DNA from: Thiomargarita sp.
GTDB taxonomy: Bacteria; Pseudomonadota; Gammaproteobacteria; Beggiatoales; Beggiatoaceae
Assembly: GCA_020720115.1 (NCBI GenBank)
Contig: DYPD01000003.1
Location: 1 to 62,571 of the forward strand
Length of the DNA stretch: 62,571 bases
Reading direction: 5' to 3'
Part shown: positions 45,076 through 54,284 of the stretch, one piece after another
Layout: every line of letters starts with the position of its first letter
How positions within the stretch are numbered: position 1 is the stretch's first letter
The notes under the pieces: model-generated
What the model was told of the DNA's origin: nothing
Seen by the model: only the letters and a program-made list of their open reading frames with translations
Databases searched by the model: none
Program-made: the position numbers and the translations under genes

Positions 45076-45861
45076 TTATAGCGGGGTTTTACTGGCACAT
45101 AGTGCAAGACAAGGACCATTGGGATGTTCTGGTTGTTCAAATTGTGTTTGAATAAATTGAAAACCCAAATCAGTTAAACTAGCCAATAAACTGTCCCGAC
45201 TTAACCAACGGCTAGTAGGCTGTGAGCCGCCACAAAAACCTGCCCAATTGAGCGCATCTTTATAGGATTGCTGACAAATTTCATAGGTTTTACCCTGGTA
45301 TTCAACTGTTTGCGGTGCTTGAAACTTATGTTTGAGATTGGCATTGGCATTGATGATTTTTGCATCATAGTAATGCGTCCACAGAAACAGTTTTTCACAA
45401 TGCTGTGCTAACAATTCAAGTAATTGAATGGGTTCTTCCATATGATAAAGCACACCACTGGCAACTACGAAATCAAATTGCTCGGTGCATTCTTTTAGAA
45501 AAGCCACAAAATCGCCCAGTTGATACTGTACTTTATCCAAAGCAAGAATTTCTTTAATACATAAGCATTTCAAAAAAGAACGGGTATTGGCTTCAATGGC
45601 GATTACTTGTTGAGCACCTAGGTTTTGCAGCATATAGGAATGCCCGCCTTCCAAGGGACCCAGTTCTAAGACCTTAAGACCTGTTACACCGCCTAAAGTT
45701 TGAATGCCCCAGTGCAAGCGAGGATCATCAAACAAACGCGCTTTTCCTGGTTCTGTGTGCCATTCTGTATTTGGCATAGCAGATGACCATTCATTAGCAA
45801 AGATATCCAGCACATTTTGCGCATTGGGGTGCTTGAGCACATATTGGGACAAGATTTCCAT
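45076..45861 (-). CDS. SAM-dependent methyltransferase
   Basis: From the ATG at 45861 (CAGGAG upstream; the longer frame from 45876 spans this site) the product is 261 aa. It has a class-I methyltransferase fold: VLELGPLEGGHSYMLQNLGA (motif I, near residue 64), VIAIEAN, QFDFVVASGVLYHMEEPI (motif IV/V). No clear subfamily assignment; it resembles the DUF1698/CmoB-like group only loosely. It lies 28 bases after the giant glycosyltransferase gene in the same direction and is probably a tailoring enzyme for that pathway. Confidence 0.82.
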   Translation of the reverse strand: MEILSQYVLKHPNAQNVLDIFANEWSSAMPNTEWHTEPGKARLFDDPRLHWGIQTLGGVTGLKVLELGPLEGGHSYMLQNLGAQQVIAIEANTRSFLKCLCIKEILALDKVQYQLGDFVAFLKECTEQFDFVVASGVLYHMEEPIQLLELLAQHCEKLFLWTHYYDAKIINANANLKHKFQAPQTVEYQGKTYEICQQSYKDALNWAGFCGGSQPTSRWLSRDSLLASLTDLGFQFIQTQFEQPEHPNGPCLALCASKTPL

Positions 45862-45888
45862 ACAATCTCCTGGCAATGATTAAGTGTT

Positions 45889-48800
45889 TTATCGTTTCTC
45901 AAAAACCTGAAAAATTTCCCATATTTCAGGTGGTTGTGCAGAAAATATGAGCCGTGCTGAAAGCCCTAGCAAAGCTAAACTTTCCTGCATGAAGGCGCTG
46001 AAGCTCGGCGCATCCCAGACTTGAATGTGTTCGCGTCGTTGGCGTGCATGGCGCAAAGGTTTTGCCATCTCCACCGGCAGCAAATGAGGGTGTGCGTAGC
46101 ACAAGAAATCTTCATAGGCGCTGTCGTTAGCCTGTGTGGTTCCTGCTGCGTAAGCCTGTTGAAGTGCGGCAAAGGCACTCAACGGGCGATAACGGTTGTA
46201 GTTATAACGCTTGTCAGGCACGGAAATGAGCAAGTGTCCGCCGGTTTTAAGGGCGGCAAACAACCGTTGTAGCGCCAAAATAGGGTTGACCAGTCGGGTG
46301 AGTTCATCATGACAAATAATGAAATCCAGTTCGCTATACGGCAAGTCTTGCTGATCCAGATTGCACATCTGTTGAATAGGTGTTAGGCAGCCAGCGGGCA
46401 ATTCGGGAAAGACCTGTGCAGAATATTCAGCACTGCAGGCGTCTACATATTCCAGCGCACACTGCGCTGGCACGGCGGCGGGCTGGGTAAAGGGGCGAAT
46501 CTGTATACCGCGTCCCTGCAATTTTTGGTAAGCCAAGGCGTAAGGCGTTGTCGGCGCTGTCGTTTCTGCTGTTGCAACGACTGGTTCGGGCGTTTTTGCC
46601 TCGGCTTGGCTAAGGTCGCTAACCTCGTTAATGTGGGCAGTTGCTTCCGGTTGTGTCGCTACCGGAAGAGGCTGCACCCGCAAAGCGGGCGGGGCTAAGC
46701 TAATGGCATGACCGCGCCGGATAATCGCTTGTCCGGCAAGCGCCTGTGCGTAATTGGCAACACGCGGGGGCCAGGCATAGGCAAAATTTTCGGTATCTAG
46801 GCTGAGGTTGGGGCTATAAGCGGGATCGTTTTGCAGCTCTGCCTGCCAGCGCATTTTCATATAGGTGATTTCACCTTGAAAACGCTTGATTTTTTCCGGC
46901 GTGTCTTCTTGTCCTCGACTGAGGGATTCGTGGTGATACAGGTCGGCATAAGGCGTCCACAGAATGCGCAAGCCCAGTTCGCCAATGCGCAAGCAAAAAT
47001 CCACATCATTGAAGGCAACCTTGAGGTGTTCGGTGTTCATGCCGTCTACTGCTACATAGGTGGCTTTACGCAACAGCAAGCAAGCGGCTGTGACCGCGGA
47101 AAGATTCTGCGTTACCAGGATGCGCCCCATGTAGCCATGATCGCCCAGCGGGAAATATTTGTGCGAATGCCCCGCCACGCCGCCCAATCCGACAATAATG
47201 CCGCCGTGCTGCAAGGTTTGGTTGGGATACCAAAGGCGTGCGCCCACCGCGCCTATTTCCGGGCGCAAGGCGTGCCCGACCATTTCTGTGAGCCAATCAG
47301 GACTAATGACTTCAATATCGTTGTTCAATAAACACAGCAGTTCGCCGTTGGCGTGCGCTACTGCCATGTTGTTAATCGCGGCAAAATTAAAGGGTTGTGG
47401 ATATTTCAACAGCCGCGCCCAGCCTTTTTCCTGCAACTCATCAAAATACAGCAACGCCGCCGGATCGTCGCTGTTGTTATCCACAATGAGGATTTCGTAG
47501 TTGGCATAACGGGTTTTGCTGCGGATGCTGTTGATGCACAGGCGCATCAAAGCCAAACCGTTGTAAGTCGGGATAATGATGCTGACCAGCGGCGCTGGTT
47601 CGGGGATTTCATAAGTCACCCGATTAGCACCCAACAATTCAGGCGCATCGCTCACGCGGGCGCGGATTTGACAGCGTGCAAAGTGCTCAGCAATGGCTTT
47701 TTGTGCCGCTAACAGTGCATAAGGCTTTTGCGTTTCCCGTCCGGCAGTGCTGGTTTCTGTCACGCGCCAGTGATACAAAATGCGCGGAATGTGGCAGATG
47801 TGCTCTGGTTGCAGGCGCTCGGTCACGCGCAAGGCTAAATCATAATCCTGTGCGCCTTCAAAGCCTTCGCGCAGTCCGTTAAGTTCGCGCAACAGCGTCG
47901 CACGGTACACAGAAAAATGATTCAAGTAATTGTAGGATAAAAATAAATCAGGGTTCCAGGCGGGTTTGAAATGAGGTGCGTGGCGCTCGCCTTCAGTGGT
48001 AATTTTGTCTTCATCGGAATAAAAAAGGTGCGCATCCGGCGCGTCTAGCAATGCCCGATACACCCAAAAGAGCGCGGTTTCCGCCAACTCATCATCATGA
48101 TCCAGAAAACCAATCCAGTCCCCTTCTGCCAATTCCAGCGCAGTGTTGGTTGCAGCGGAAATATGCCCATTTTGGGCACGAAAACAGACTTTAATACGCC
48201 CATCATTTTTCTCATAAGTCTCTAATAGCTTGCGTATTTTTGGCTCAGTCGAGGCGTCGTCGGCAATACAGAGTTGCCAGTTGGGATAAAGCTGTTTTTG
48301 CACCGAAGCAATCGCCGCCCGCAGATATTTTTCCGGCGTGTTGTAAGTCGGCATCAGGATAGAAATCAACGGCAGATTTTTTTGCCCCCTAAGCCAATGC
48401 ACCAGATCACGCCGTTGGGCACTGCTCAAAGTGTCATATTGCTGCCCCCAAGCACTGTAGTCAGTGGGCGCATAGCCAGCAGTTTGTAAAGCCTGGGTGA
48501 TGGTCACTGGCGCCGTGCTGCTGGTGTTGGCGCTCGCTTCCGATTGCCCGCGCAACTGCGCCAATTGTTGACGAATTTCTTGGATATGATCCTGCGCCGT
48601 CGGTGAGGGTTTGCGTAGCAACAGCGCCAAAACCAGGCGGGTAAAGAGGCTACCAGAGCGCCAAGTGAGCGAATTAAACACCGCGCTTATGTCAGTTTCC
48701 AGCGCGTGTAAATAATGCCATAACTGGTTTCTCTGCTGCTGAGTGCTGCCCAAAGCTTGAGATAACTCGTTGATTGACTGAGATAAATTTTGAATATGCC

Positions 48801-50034
48801 GCTCTTTATCTGCCAAAGCCTGCGGGTGGTTGTTTTGTTCTGCTTGTAGCGCATGTAACTCAGTGTCTTTCTCAGCCAGTTGTAGCAAAGCCGCCTGCAA
48901 ATAGGCTTGTTGACGCTGGCGCTTTTGCTCGGTTGCTTGGGCTTTTTCGCTAAGGATATTGAATGCTTGTTGTTGTTCTGCCTGTTGCTCTATTGCTTGC
49001 TGGGTTTGCGTCTGAAGCTGTTGTTGCAAGTGGTGCTGCTGTTCTATTGCTTGCTGAGTTTGTGTCTGAAGCTGTTGTTGCAAGTTGTGTTGTTGCTGTT
49101 GTGTAGCCTGATAAGCCGTTTGCGAAGCTTGTAACCGGGTGGCGCTGTATAGCCGCTCTTGATGGTTTTGCAAAGCTTCGGCAGCACTGCCCGAAAGTTT
49201 GGAAAAGGTGGCTAATTGTTCCCATTGGCGCTTTTCTAAAGCTTCGACAAGCGCCTGTTGTTGCTGATTAAGATATTGATTTGCTTCAAGTTCTTGATGT
49301 TTTTCGCGGTATAGTTTGGTTTCTAAGTGAGCACGAATTTCTCGCTCGGATGGCTGCCTAAGTCCTTGAACTTCATAGGCTTGCAAGTCTTCATAGAGAG
49401 TTTTCACGGTTTCCAGCGGATGCGCCATTAATTCCGGGTAAGAAACCAAAATACGCGGCGCTTCTGGGGCAGCATCCTGGAGCGCCTGAAGGATATATTT
49501 TTCCCACAGCGCCACGCCCAGCGACAGCGGAAAATTCACCGCCGCACTGGGTAAATTTGCGGCATGTAACTGGTGTAGCGCCATACCCGTAAGGCTGGCT
49601 AAACGCACTTCGCGGGTATGTAGCGAACGGGCGATTTCCAGCGGATGGCGGTACACATAGAGATACACTGGCACTTCTAAATAGCGTTGCCACAGAGGTA
49701 AAAACAAGCAAAAACGCGGGTCTTTTGCCATCCAAGGACGGTGTGCGTCTAGATTGCTAAGAATATGTTGCAGGCGCGGTAAAAAGGCTTCCAGCTTTTC
49801 TTCCCGCATGGCATTGGCAGAAAAACCTGCCAAATTGTGCCAAGAAAACCCCAAAGCATTGAGCATTTCTTCATGCAAATCAGCCAGGTCCTGGCGCTCC
49901 CAGTGTCCTTTCAGATTGGCATGGGTGGTGGGTAACGCCATGTCTTCCGGCGCAAAGTAAGCCCCCATCATATTGAGCAAACGCGCCACCGCCGAGGTGC
50001 CAGAGCGGTGCATACCGAGCACGAGTAATTGCAT
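45889..50034 (-). CDS. Sulfotransferase-GT2-GT2-methyltransferase fusion
   Basis: A 1381-aa fusion. Residues 1-255: sulfotransferase-like P-loop domain (LLVLGMHRSGTSAVARLLNM). Residues 260-450: Gln-rich coiled coil. Residues about 550-780: first GT2 domain (ISILMPTYNTPEKYLRAAI, FLDHDDELAE, FYSDEDKI). Residues about 805-1050: second GT2 domain (VSIIIPTYNGLALMRLCI, LLNNDIEVIS, FNDVDFCLRI). Residues about 1210-1381: degenerate methyltransferase-like domain (GGHLLISVPDKRYNYNRYRP). This combines transfer of sulfate, two sugars and possibly a methyl group. It suggests a surface-polysaccharide assembly enzyme; no membrane segment is obvious. Confidence 0.82.
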   Translation of the reverse strand: MQLLVLGMHRSGTSAVARLLNMMGAYFAPEDMALPTTHANLKGHWERQDLADLHEEMLNALGFSWHNLAGFSANAMREEKLEAFLPRLQHILSNLDAHRPWMAKDPRFCLFLPLWQRYLEVPVYLYVYRHPLEIARSLHTREVRLASLTGMALHQLHAANLPSAAVNFPLSLGVALWEKYILQALQDAAPEAPRILVSYPELMAHPLETVKTLYEDLQAYEVQGLRQPSEREIRAHLETKLYREKHQELEANQYLNQQQQALVEALEKRQWEQLATFSKLSGSAAEALQNHQERLYSATRLQASQTAYQATQQQQHNLQQQLQTQTQQAIEQQHHLQQQLQTQTQQAIEQQAEQQQAFNILSEKAQATEQKRQRQQAYLQAALLQLAEKDTELHALQAEQNNHPQALADKERHIQNLSQSINELSQALGSTQQQRNQLWHYLHALETDISAVFNSLTWRSGSLFTRLVLALLLRKPSPTAQDHIQEIRQQLAQLRGQSEASANTSSTAPVTITQALQTAGYAPTDYSAWGQQYDTLSSAQRRDLVHWLRGQKNLPLISILMPTYNTPEKYLRAAIASVQKQLYPNWQLCIADDASTEPKIRKLLETYEKNDGRIKVCFRAQNGHISAATNTALELAEGDWIGFLDHDDELAETALFWVYRALLDAPDAHLFYSDEDKITTEGERHAPHFKPAWNPDLFLSYNYLNHFSVYRATLLRELNGLREGFEGAQDYDLALRVTERLQPEHICHIPRILYHWRVTETSTAGRETQKPYALLAAQKAIAEHFARCQIRARVSDAPELLGANRVTYEIPEPAPLVSIIIPTYNGLALMRLCINSIRSKTRYANYEILIVDNNSDDPAALLYFDELQEKGWARLLKYPQPFNFAAINNMAVAHANGELLCLLNNDIEVISPDWLTEMVGHALRPEIGAVGARLWYPNQTLQHGGIIVGLGGVAGHSHKYFPLGDHGYMGRILVTQNLSAVTAACLLLRKATYVAVDGMNTEHLKVAFNDVDFCLRIGELGLRILWTPYADLYHHESLSRGQEDTPEKIKRFQGEITYMKMRWQAELQNDPAYSPNLSLDTENFAYAWPPRVANYAQALAGQAIIRRGHAISLAPPALRVQPLPVATQPEATAHINEVSDLSQAEAKTPEPVVATAETTAPTTPYALAYQKLQGRGIQIRPFTQPAAVPAQCALEYVDACSAEYSAQVFPELPAGCLTPIQQMCNLDQQDLPYSELDFIICHDELTRLVNPILALQRLFAALKTGGHLLISVPDKRYNYNRYRPLSAFAALQQAYAAGTTQANDSAYEDFLCYAHPHLLPVEMAKPLRHARQRREHIQVWDAPSFSAFMQESLALLGLSARLIFSAQPPEIWEIFQVFEKR
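48990..49097 (-). repeat. 54-bp tandem repeat, two copies, in coiled coil
   Basis: Two 54-base units encode QQQLQTQTQQAIEQQHHL-type blocks of 18 residues in the Gln-rich coiled coil of the giant fusion gene. The two are nearly identical at the DNA level and probably arose by slippage. Confidence 0.75.
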
Positions 50035-50046
50035 AAAGCCTCTTCC

Positions 50047-50448
50047 TTATGTGTTTGTGTCTTGCTGCGCACAACCGAAGCGGTCAGGATTGAAACCCGG
50101 TTCAAAGCCCAACTGTGTTTGGATTGCGTCAATCAATGATAAATTTTCTCGGCTGGGCGCGATAAAACGACAGCCTGCGCAATAGAGATCGTCCTGTTCT
50201 TGGTAGACTCTAGTCCAGCGCACTTCAGCATCCAGAATCAACTGACGCGACGCAAAGAGCTTGTGTTCGGGTAACAGGATACAGAACAATTGCTGAATGT
50301 GTAAAGGCAGCGGCGCATAGGTAATCAGCATCATGCCCTGCCAAGAAAGGTCACCGAGATAACCCAGCACAGCGTCGCTATCAGGCAGCATGACATGTGG
50401 ATAGCGGTGCAGGTAGTAACGTAGCGTTTGGCGCTGATCCTGATCCAT
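50047..50448 (-). CDS. PilZ-domain protein
   Basis: A 133-aa protein matching a PilZ fold by overall pattern (RRYYLHRYPHVMLPDSD, VLGYLGDLSWQGMMLITYAPL, CILLPE, DAEVRWTR, CGCRFI-like AGCRFIAPS). The c-di-GMP-binding RxxxR pair is not clearly intact: the first part reads QRQTLRYYLHRYP. PilZ proteins connect c-di-GMP to polymer secretion or motility. It lies between the giant fusion and a glycosyltransferase gene with short gaps of 12 and 33 bases. Confidence 0.7.
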   Translation of the reverse strand: MDQDQRQTLRYYLHRYPHVMLPDSDAVLGYLGDLSWQGMMLITYAPLPLHIQQLFCILLPEHKLFASRQLILDAEVRWTRVYQEQDDLYCAGCRFIAPSRENLSLIDAIQTQLGFEPGFNPDRFGCAQQDTNT

Positions 50449-50481
50449 AGCGGAAGTCCCGGGGTTTAAGAGCCAGCAAAG

Positions 50482-51639
50482 TCAGGCATTATACGCGCAA
50501 AGCAAAGCTTGGCGATATGCGCTACGCGAGCAGTGCGCTGCGTATTCCAATCCTGCTTGGCTCAATTGCGCCCATTGCGCCCTGCTGCTGCGCGCTGCTT
50601 GCTGCAACGCCTGCTGCAAGGCGGCGGGATTACCGTCACGGAAAGTCCAGCCGAGTCCATGCGTGCGAATGCGCTGCCCCAACAAACCGCTGTCCGCGCC
50701 TACGACCGGTTTACCTGCTGCCGCCGCCCGCGACAACACGCCGCTAGAGCCAAAATGCTGTAAATAAGGCAGCGCCACCAGATCGCAAGCGGCAAAACAC
50801 AGCGCCTCTTCCGCTTCTGTCAGATAACGATCCAGCACCAACGCCCGCCCTTGGGCTTGCAACAAGTGTACATTCGGCGCAGCCGCAGGGTCAGCAAGCC
50901 GCCCAGCACAGAGCAAAAACCAAGGCGCATCAGGCTGTTCCAGCAACACCTGCGTCAACAAGCGTAAGCCCTTGCGCGGCGTCATCAAACCATAACAGAG
51001 CACAATGCGTGCATCGGGCGGCAGTTGCAAATGCTCGCGTGCCAGAGGCTGCGGCTGAGAAAAATCCCCGTGCCAGGGATCGGGCAAATGATAAAAAGTA
51101 TTTTCCGCATAGCTTTGCACTTGCTGATGAAGATACTCATCCAGCAGCCACAAACGATTAATCCAACCCTGTTGCAACGCTTTGCGAAAGCCTGAAGCCT
51201 TCAAGCTAAAGGCTTGCTGCCAAGTCTGCTGACTGAGAAAACGCGGGCGAAAATAAATGCCGTTTAAGTGACCGCGCAAATTCGCCGGCGGACGCCAGCC
51301 CAGCGCCAAACGGCGCAAGCAGCGCGAAGCGATTTCGTCGCAATTAGTCAGAAACACATCATCTGCCTGCGTGCTGCGCAACAATTCTGAGAGCGTCAAG
51401 AGCGCATCCCGCTTCACCACAAAATGCCCCTGCTCATCCAGCGCCGACAGCAAATGCAAACGTGCTACATGCTCTGTCAACAACTCGCCCAAGGTCTCGT
51501 GCAGCAAAGCCTGTTGAGCACGGCGATAATCCACCGCCAGCGTCAAACGAAATCCGGCGCTCAAAAAATCTTCTGCAACATAACGCAACCAGGTCAAATG
51601 ATGTCCCTGAGTGCGTGGTTCAAAAATCAATAAGTGCAT
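50482..51639 (-). CDS. Glycosyltransferase, GT-B fold
   Basis: A 385-aa glycosyltransferase of the GT4/GT1-like type. The N-terminal half opens LLIFEPRTQGHHLTWLRYVA; the C-terminal half has VLCYGLMTPRKGLRLLTQVL and FAACDLVALPYLQHFGSSGVLSRAAAAGKPVVGA, the nucleotide-sugar part of GT4 enzymes. It is 12 bases after the preceding GT2 gene on the same strand. It probably adds a sugar during surface-glycan synthesis; donor and acceptor are unknown. Confidence 0.85.
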   Translation of the reverse strand: MHLLIFEPRTQGHHLTWLRYVAEDFLSAGFRLTLAVDYRRAQQALLHETLGELLTEHVARLHLLSALDEQGHFVVKRDALLTLSELLRSTQADDVFLTNCDEIASRCLRRLALGWRPPANLRGHLNGIYFRPRFLSQQTWQQAFSLKASGFRKALQQGWINRLWLLDEYLHQQVQSYAENTFYHLPDPWHGDFSQPQPLAREHLQLPPDARIVLCYGLMTPRKGLRLLTQVLLEQPDAPWFLLCAGRLADPAAAPNVHLLQAQGRALVLDRYLTEAEEALCFAACDLVALPYLQHFGSSGVLSRAAAAGKPVVGADSGLLGQRIRTHGLGWTFRDGNPAALQQALQQAARSSRAQWAQLSQAGLEYAAHCSRSAYRQALLCAYNA

Positions 51640-51651
51640 GTTTTTAAATGT

Positions 51652-52437
51652 TTATTTTTTATGGTTTGGAGATTTATGCGGGGTATAAGAGGATACCGGG
51701 CGCTGCTTATACCAGAGTTTAAGATAACGATAATAAGTGCCTTCCGCCGCCGAAACCGCCTGCACAAAGCCCTGAGCACCATCCAGCAGTCCCAAACGCC
51801 ACACATAAGCCCGCAAAAACGCCCACAACCCCTTACCCACCGCCAACCACAGCCCAGCACGCCGACCGCGCTCATGCAGCATCTCCGCACCCGCCGAAGA
51901 ATACTGATTAACCTTATCCAACACCTGCTCCAAATGCAGAAAAGGATAATGCAGCAAAGGCTCAGTCAGCGTACCCACAGACCCCTGCGCCACCAGCAAA
52001 CGCTCATGCACCAAATCCGCGCTAAAATGCGCAGCATCGCGGCGAAACAAGCGCGTCACATAATCAGGATACCAACCGCCATGCCGCAAAAAACGCCCGC
52101 AAAACCAGGACAAGCGTGGCATTTGCCAAGCTGTGTAAGCTGGATTTTGCATCGCTTGCTCAAGCGCCTCGCGCAACGCCAGCGAAACCTGCTCATCCGC
52201 ATCCAGCGACAGCACCCAGTCGCCACTTGCCAGCGCCAAAGCGCGGTTTTTCTGTACGCCAAACCCCTGCCAATCCGCGCTCTGTACCCTCACCTGATGC
52301 GCCTGGCAAATTGCCAGCGTAGCATCCGTGCTCCCCGCATCCAACACAATGATTTCATCCGCCCAAGCCACCGAAGCCAAGCACTCTGCAAGCGTTTCTG
52401 CCGCATTTAAGGTGATGATAATAACAGAGCATTTCAT
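51652..52437 (-). CDS. Glycosyltransferase family 2, WaaE/KdtX-like
   Basis: A 261-aa GT2 enzyme: CSVIIITLNAAETLAECLAS, EIIVLDAGSTDAT, GDWVLSLDADEQVS with the metal-binding DAD, and the C-terminal membrane-associated part (AYVWRLGLLDGAQGFVQAV). This layout matches WaaE-type glycosyltransferases of the lipopolysaccharide core. It is the first gene of the long minus-strand run that continues through PilZ and the giant fusion. Acceptor unknown. Confidence 0.87.
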   Translation of the reverse strand: MKCSVIIITLNAAETLAECLASVAWADEIIVLDAGSTDATLAICQAHQVRVQSADWQGFGVQKNRALALASGDWVLSLDADEQVSLALREALEQAMQNPAYTAWQMPRLSWFCGRFLRHGGWYPDYVTRLFRRDAAHFSADLVHERLLVAQGSVGTLTEPLLHYPFLHLEQVLDKVNQYSSAGAEMLHERGRRAGLWLAVGKGLWAFLRAYVWRLGLLDGAQGFVQAVSAAEGTYYRYLKLWYKQRPVSSYTPHKSPNHKK

Positions 52438-52515
52438 GGGGTTAGCGAACGCCTGATGGGTATGGATTATCCAACATAAAATCAGCTTGTATCATAGTTT
52501 TACATCGTGCTTGAT

Positions 52516-53619
52516 TTAAATAGCCATCTCGTTTGCTGCGGTATAACAAGGTAGCGTGAAAAAGAAACGGCAGCCTTGCCCGGGTTGGGATTCTACGCCG
52601 GCTTCGCCACCTAAACGTTCAACAATGTTTTGTACAATGCTTAAACCTAAGCCATGCCCGCTGGCGCGGTCTCGGTGTAAACGCGAAAAAGGAATGAAGA
52701 GCTTTTGTTGTTCTTCTGGCGTTAAACCTGTGCCATTGTCTTGCACCCAGAAACGTGTGTGAGTCGCCCCCTCTGGCGGAATATCTGCACCTAATTCAAT
52801 GCGCGGCGGTGTGCCACCATATTTCGCCGCATTGCTGATGTAATTAACCCAGATTTCTTCCACCCAAGGCAGGTAGCCGTACACGCGAGGCCAGCGATTA
52901 GAAATGCACAATTGCACTTGAGTTTCTTTAAGCATGAGACGTAAGCGTTCTTGTATGCTGGGCATGAGGTATTCCATATAAATAACATCTAGGTTTAAGA
53001 CCTGATGACGTGAAGTCCCGGCTAATAACAATAAGGCTTCAATAATACTGGAGGCTTTGAAAGCCGCATTGCGGGAGATTTCCATGCCTTCGCGCATATC
53101 GGGCGTGAAAGTTTCAGGTAGGGCACTGATTTCTAGCATGGTTAATCCACCGGCAATTTCGTGCATGGTGTTTTTCAAATCATGCGCAACTGTATGCGCA
53201 AAAGCATCGAGTTGTGCATTTTGCGCTTTTAACGCATTCTGTAAATTGGCAATGGTGAGGTGTGATTGTACTCGTGCCAGCACTTCTTCTTGTTGAAAAG
53301 GTTTGGTGATGTAATCTACCCCACCGACGGCGAAACCCTCTACTTTGTACTCGGTTTCGGTTAATGCTGACATGAAAATGACTGGAATGGCGCAGGTATG
53401 CTGGTGGGCTTTGAGTTTTTGACAGCATTCAATACCATTCATGCCGGGCATCATGATGTCTAATAGAATTAAGTTTGGGGGATTGCTGTGCGCAATTTCT
53501 AAAGCATCTTCGCCATTGGTTGCCACTAATAATTCATATTCATACTGCTCTAAAAATTGATAAAGAACACCGATATTTTCAGGTTGATCATCTACTAATA
53601 ATAACTTTTCCTGCTCCAT
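52516..53619 (-). CDS. Receiver-histidine kinase
   Basis: A 367-aa cytoplasmic protein in which a receiver (residues 4-125, phospho-Asp in LILLDIMMPGMNG near residue 55) precedes a kinase core: HTVAHDLKNTMHEIAGGL with its H-box His near residue 147, then an ATPase domain with NYISNAAKYGG, VQDNGTGLTPEE and GHGLGLSIVQN. No sensor domain is present, so its own receiver must set activity. Two small genes precede it on the same strand and may be in one transcript. Confidence 0.92.
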   Translation of the reverse strand: MEQEKLLLVDDQPENIGVLYQFLEQYEYELLVATNGEDALEIAHSNPPNLILLDIMMPGMNGIECCQKLKAHQHTCAIPVIFMSALTETEYKVEGFAVGGVDYITKPFQQEEVLARVQSHLTIANLQNALKAQNAQLDAFAHTVAHDLKNTMHEIAGGLTMLEISALPETFTPDMREGMEISRNAAFKASSIIEALLLLAGTSRHQVLNLDVIYMEYLMPSIQERLRLMLKETQVQLCISNRWPRVYGYLPWVEEIWVNYISNAAKYGGTPPRIELGADIPPEGATHTRFWVQDNGTGLTPEEQQKLFIPFSRLHRDRASGHGLGLSIVQNIVERLGGEAGVESQPGQGCRFFFTLPCYTAANEMAI

Positions 53620-53717
53620 TCTGCACCCTCGCCAGCGGCATATTCAAATATTTTGGTTATGTATTTTAAGCAACCGCCAATAGTTATCTATCTAGGCGGT
53701 CGCTGCATACCAAGGTT

Positions 53718-54284
53718 TTACCACATAGGCACGAATTTTTGCATATTGCCCATTAACGGCGACATTGCTGAATTCATTTGTCCCATGTCGCGGCTCATTA
53801 ACCCCATGCCGCGATCCATAGAACCTATGTGTCCACGCACAGCACCCATATTGGTATTCATTTCACTCATATCCTAGCTCATTAATTCAATGCGGTTTTT
53901 CATGGTGCGCATATCTTCTGACATGGTTTTCATATCGCCAGACATGGCTTGCATATAAGCATCCATGTGCGTCATGCTCAATTGCATGGTTTCCATACTG
54001 CCGCGCATCGCACGCATGTCTTTAGCCATTTCATCCATGTCAGTTTTGAAGGCTTGAATAACCACCCAAAAATTAGCACCGACGATAACCATTCCCAGTG
54101 CGGCAATTAGACTCATATAGAGCCATTAGAGCCATTTACGGTTTTTATGCGCTTCTACTCGTGACTGTGCTTGTAGAATGGCTTCGGTCTGGTCGTTGTC
54201 AAGATGCAGTTTTTCAAAGCCATTTTCAATAGCTTGAATCAGTAGTTGCATGGTTTCATTAGAAATAGAAGGGGTATCATTCAT
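53718..54284 (-). pseudogene. Met-rich membrane-anchored coiled-coil gene, two stops
   Basis: One reading frame of 188 codons is broken by TAA at 54126-54128 and TAG at 53874-53876. First part: MNDTPSISNETMQLLIQAIE to NRKWL; then, after the stop, WLYMSLIAALGMVIVGANFW (a membrane segment) and Met-rich heptads (MDEMAKDMRAMRGSMETMQL, MKTMSEDMRTMKN); then DMSEMNTNMGAVRGHIGSMD to the end. The pattern runs across both stops, so this looks like one gene. Its start overlaps the preceding gene's end (ATGAATGA). An intact form would be a membrane protein with a long helical tail; function unknown. Confidence 0.8.

Noticed and set aside
48907-49134. Open frame on the plus strand in the coiled-coil region
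   Set aside because: It is an antisense shadow of the Gln-rich coiled coil of the giant fusion gene.
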